Part shown: positions 5,262 through 7,049 of the stretch, in pieces
Numbering within the stretch: the first letter of the stretch is position 1
Layout: every line of letters begins with the position of its first letter
DNA from: Planctomycetota bacterium
GTDB taxonomy: Bacteria > Planctomycetota > UBA1135 > GCA-002686595
Direction: 5' to 3'
Assembly: GCA_027623615.1 (NCBI GenBank)
Contig: JAQBVH010000162.1
Location: 1 to 7,049, forward strand
DNA length: 7,049 nt
Program-made: the position numbers and the translations under genes
The notes under the pieces: generated by a model
What the model was told of the DNA's origin: nothing
What the model saw: only the letters and a program-made list of their open reading frames with translations
The model's database searches: none

Positions 5262-7049
5262 CTACCGGTTCTTCAGCTGCCGGTAGATCAGGTCGCGGAT
5301 CTGGCCCTCGACCTCGAGGTTGGCGTCGCGGATGCCCTCGAGGACGGCCGCGTTCCCCTGGATCAGGTTGAGCTCGGCGAGCAGCGCGCGGTTGTAGGCC
5401 AGGCGGCGGTACTCGTTCATCGTTATGCCCAGCTCGTTCTGAAGCACGCGGATCTGCTCGGCGACCAGCATCGGCTCGGCGCGGCGGACCAGGGTGACGA
5501 ACTCGTCGAAGTCACCGTCGTTCAAGAGCGGCGCCAGGGCGGTCGCCTCGGCGAGCAGCTCCTGGATCGAGTCGCCCTGGGCGTGGGTCGAGCGGCGCAA
5601 GAACTCGGCGAACTGAGCCACGAGCGCGTTGCGACGGAAACCAAGCGAGGTCTCGGCGAAGGGCGTCGTCGCGCCGGGGAAGGCGACCTGCTTCTCGATC
5701 TCGGTGACCTGGATCTCGAGCGGGTGCTGGCCGGTGCGCTTCGGCTCCTTCCAACGCAGCAGGACGGAAGCCATCGGGTAGCCGCTGGCCAGGGGTTCAG
5801 CCCGGGGCGCGAGGTCGAGCTCGTAGAGGGCGACCACTTGGTGCCCCGCGCCGATCTCACCCGCGTCGACCGCGTCGTTGCGGAAGTCGGCGTCGGCGAT
5901 GGCGCGGTTCTCGTAGCCGAGCAACCGATAGCGGGCCACGACGCTCTCGTCGAAGACGACCTGCACCTTGACGTCGCTGGCGATCGGCAGGAGCGCGCCC
6001 GTGAAGCGGTCGACCAGCGCGCGCTTGGCGCTGTCCGCATCATCCACGTAGTCGCACACGCCGTCGCCCTGGTCGGCCAGGCGCTCGAGGAAGACGTCGT
6101 TGTGGTTGTTCATGCCCACGCCGACGGTGTTCAGGTAGATGCCCTGCTCACGCTGACGGGTGACGCTCTCGCCGAGGCGGTCCTGGTCGGTCTGGCCGAT
6201 GTTGGCCACGCCGTCGGAGAGGAAGATCACGCGGCTGGTGACCTTGGGGTCGATGCCGGTCATGGCCAGCTCGTAGCCCACGGTCAGGCCGGCCTCGGCG
6301 TTGGTGCCGCCGCCGGGCTGCAAGGGGTGCAGCGCGGCTTCGATCAACGCGCGCTCGGTGGCGGGCGTCATCGGCAGCACGACCCGGGCCTCGTTCGAGA
6401 AGGCCACGAGCGAGATCCTGTCCCGCGCGTCGAGCTGGGTCAGCAGGAGGCGCAGGGCGTGCTTGACCAGCTCGAGCCGGTCGCCCTCGCGCATCGAGCC
6501 GGAGACGTCGACGACGAAGGTCAGCGCGAGCGGGTCCCGCTCTTCCTTGCTGATCTCCTTGCCACGCACGCCGACGCGCAGCATCAGGCGGTCGGGGGTG
6601 CCGCCGAAGCGGCTGGGCGCGACCTCGGTCGTGATGGCGAAGACGTCGTCGTTCGGTGCGGGCAGGTCCGCGTCGAAGTAGTTGAGGAACTCCTCGGTGC
6701 GCACCTGGGCCTTCTCGGGCAGGAGGCCCCGCGAGAGGTAGCTGCGCGACAGGGTGTAGCTGGCCGTGTCCACGTCGACCGAGAAGGTCGAGCGCTTGTC
6801 CTGGGGCGCGTACTCGAACGGGTTGTCGCCGTAGAAGCGGAAGAACATGTCCCGCGGGCGCTCCGAGGGCTTGGGCTGGCAGCTGCGGAAGAAGTCGTCG
6901 GAGTAGGCGGCGGTCAGCTTGTTCAGCTGCTCTTCGGTGAGCTCGGCCCGAGCGCGGGTGTCGCTGTCGTCGTCGTAGAAGTCGCCGAGCGAGTTGTCGC
7001 GACCATCGGACAGGTCGTCGGCGGCGGACTGATCGCCGAAGTCGTTGAA
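5262..7049 (-). CDS. YfbK-type von Willebrand factor A domain protein, 5' end outside the window
   Basis: Seen: 595 codons, open to the right edge with no start needed inside (the ATG at 6848 is internal). Fragment residues 1-60 are Asp/Glu-rich and probably linker. The vWF_A N-terminal module follows (STFSVDVDTASY, then VRTEEFLNYF). The VWA domain has a complete MIDAS metal site: D181-x-S183-x-S185 (DVSGSM), T249 (GGGTNAE) and D279 (FLSDG). The DUF3520-like C-terminal domain includes RRNALVAQFAEFLRRS. The last 65 residues or so are predicted helical and may be coiled-coil, ending LIYRQLKNR. Known: this is the YfbK family, usually membrane-anchored or periplasmic; VWA domains with MIDAS bind protein partners through a divalent metal. 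The partner and process are unknown. Any signal peptide or lipobox would be beyond the edge. The hairpin at 5204..5234 probably ends its transcript. Confidence 0.9.
   Translation of the reverse strand, partial: FNDFGDQSAADDLSDGRDNSLGDFYDDDSDTRARAELTEEQLNKLTAAYSDDFFRSCQPKPSERPRDMFFRFYGDNPFEYAPQDKRSTFSVDVDTASYTLSRSYLSRGLLPEKAQVRTEEFLNYFDADLPAPNDDVFAITTEVAPSRFGGTPDRLMLRVGVRGKEISKEERDPLALTFVVDVSGSMREGDRLELVKHALRLLLTQLDARDRISLVAFSNEARVVLPMTPATERALIEAALHPLQPGGGTNAEAGLTVGYELAMTGIDPKVTSRVIFLSDGVANIGQTDQDRLGESVTRQREQGIYLNTVGVGMNNHNDVFLERLADQGDGVCDYVDDADSAKRALVDRFTGALLPIASDVKVQVVFDESVVARYRLLGYENRAIADADFRNDAVDAGEIGAGHQVVALYELDLAPRAEPLASGYPMASVLLRWKEPKRTGQHPLEIQVTEIEKQVAFPGATTPFAETSLGFRRNALVAQFAEFLRRSTHAQGDSIQELLAEATALAPLLNDGDFDEFVTLVRRAEPMLVAEQIRVLQNELGITMNEYRRLAYNRALLAELNLIQGNAAVLEGIRDANLEVEGQIRDLIYRQLKNR

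Overview
The window is GC-rich chromosomal DNA with bacterial gene layout: short gaps, ATGA overlaps, and strong G/C third-position bias in every gene. The gene mix is a secreted alpha/beta hydrolase, a MOSC protein, a membrane hybrid histidine kinase, a UPF0158 protein and a YfbK-type von Willebrand A protein. This would suit a free-living, probably aquatic bacterium such as a planctomycete or a deltaproteobacterium-like lineage. There is no rRNA or other phylogenetic marker, so the assignment is only a guess.

The most important region is the left end, minus strand. Two open pieces (629..384 and 380..81) are one gene in one frame, interrupted by a single TGA at 383..381. The protein is an AhpD-like / carboxymuconolactone-decarboxylase-family peroxidase-related enzyme. 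The TGA falls exactly where the peroxidatic cysteine of the CxxC motif belongs, giving C80-H-Y-U83-x-x-x-H87. Just downstream on the mRNA lies a perfect 6-bp hairpin with loop GGUCU, placed like the E. coli fdhF SECIS element. I therefore read the gene as a selenoprotein of 182 residues, and the organism as one that decodes UGA as selenocysteine. Its stop overlaps (ATGA) the start of a DUF423 membrane protein that runs off the left edge, so the two are probably one operon with coupled translation.

From 828 to 4679 three genes run on the plus strand: a secreted alpha/beta hydrolase with a GFSMG nucleophile elbow and an unassigned C-terminal region; a MOSC-domain protein with a conserved cysteine; and a seven-transmembrane-type sensor histidine kinase fused to a C-terminal receiver domain. 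A 9-bp hairpin spans the MOSC stop codon.

From 4687 to the right edge two genes run on the minus strand, convergent with the kinase: a UPF0158 protein and a large VWA-domain protein (YfbK family) whose 5' end lies beyond the window. A terminator-like hairpin lies between them. There is no sign of mobile elements, CRISPR arrays, tRNAs or rRNAs, and no gene-free stretch longer than about 200 bases.
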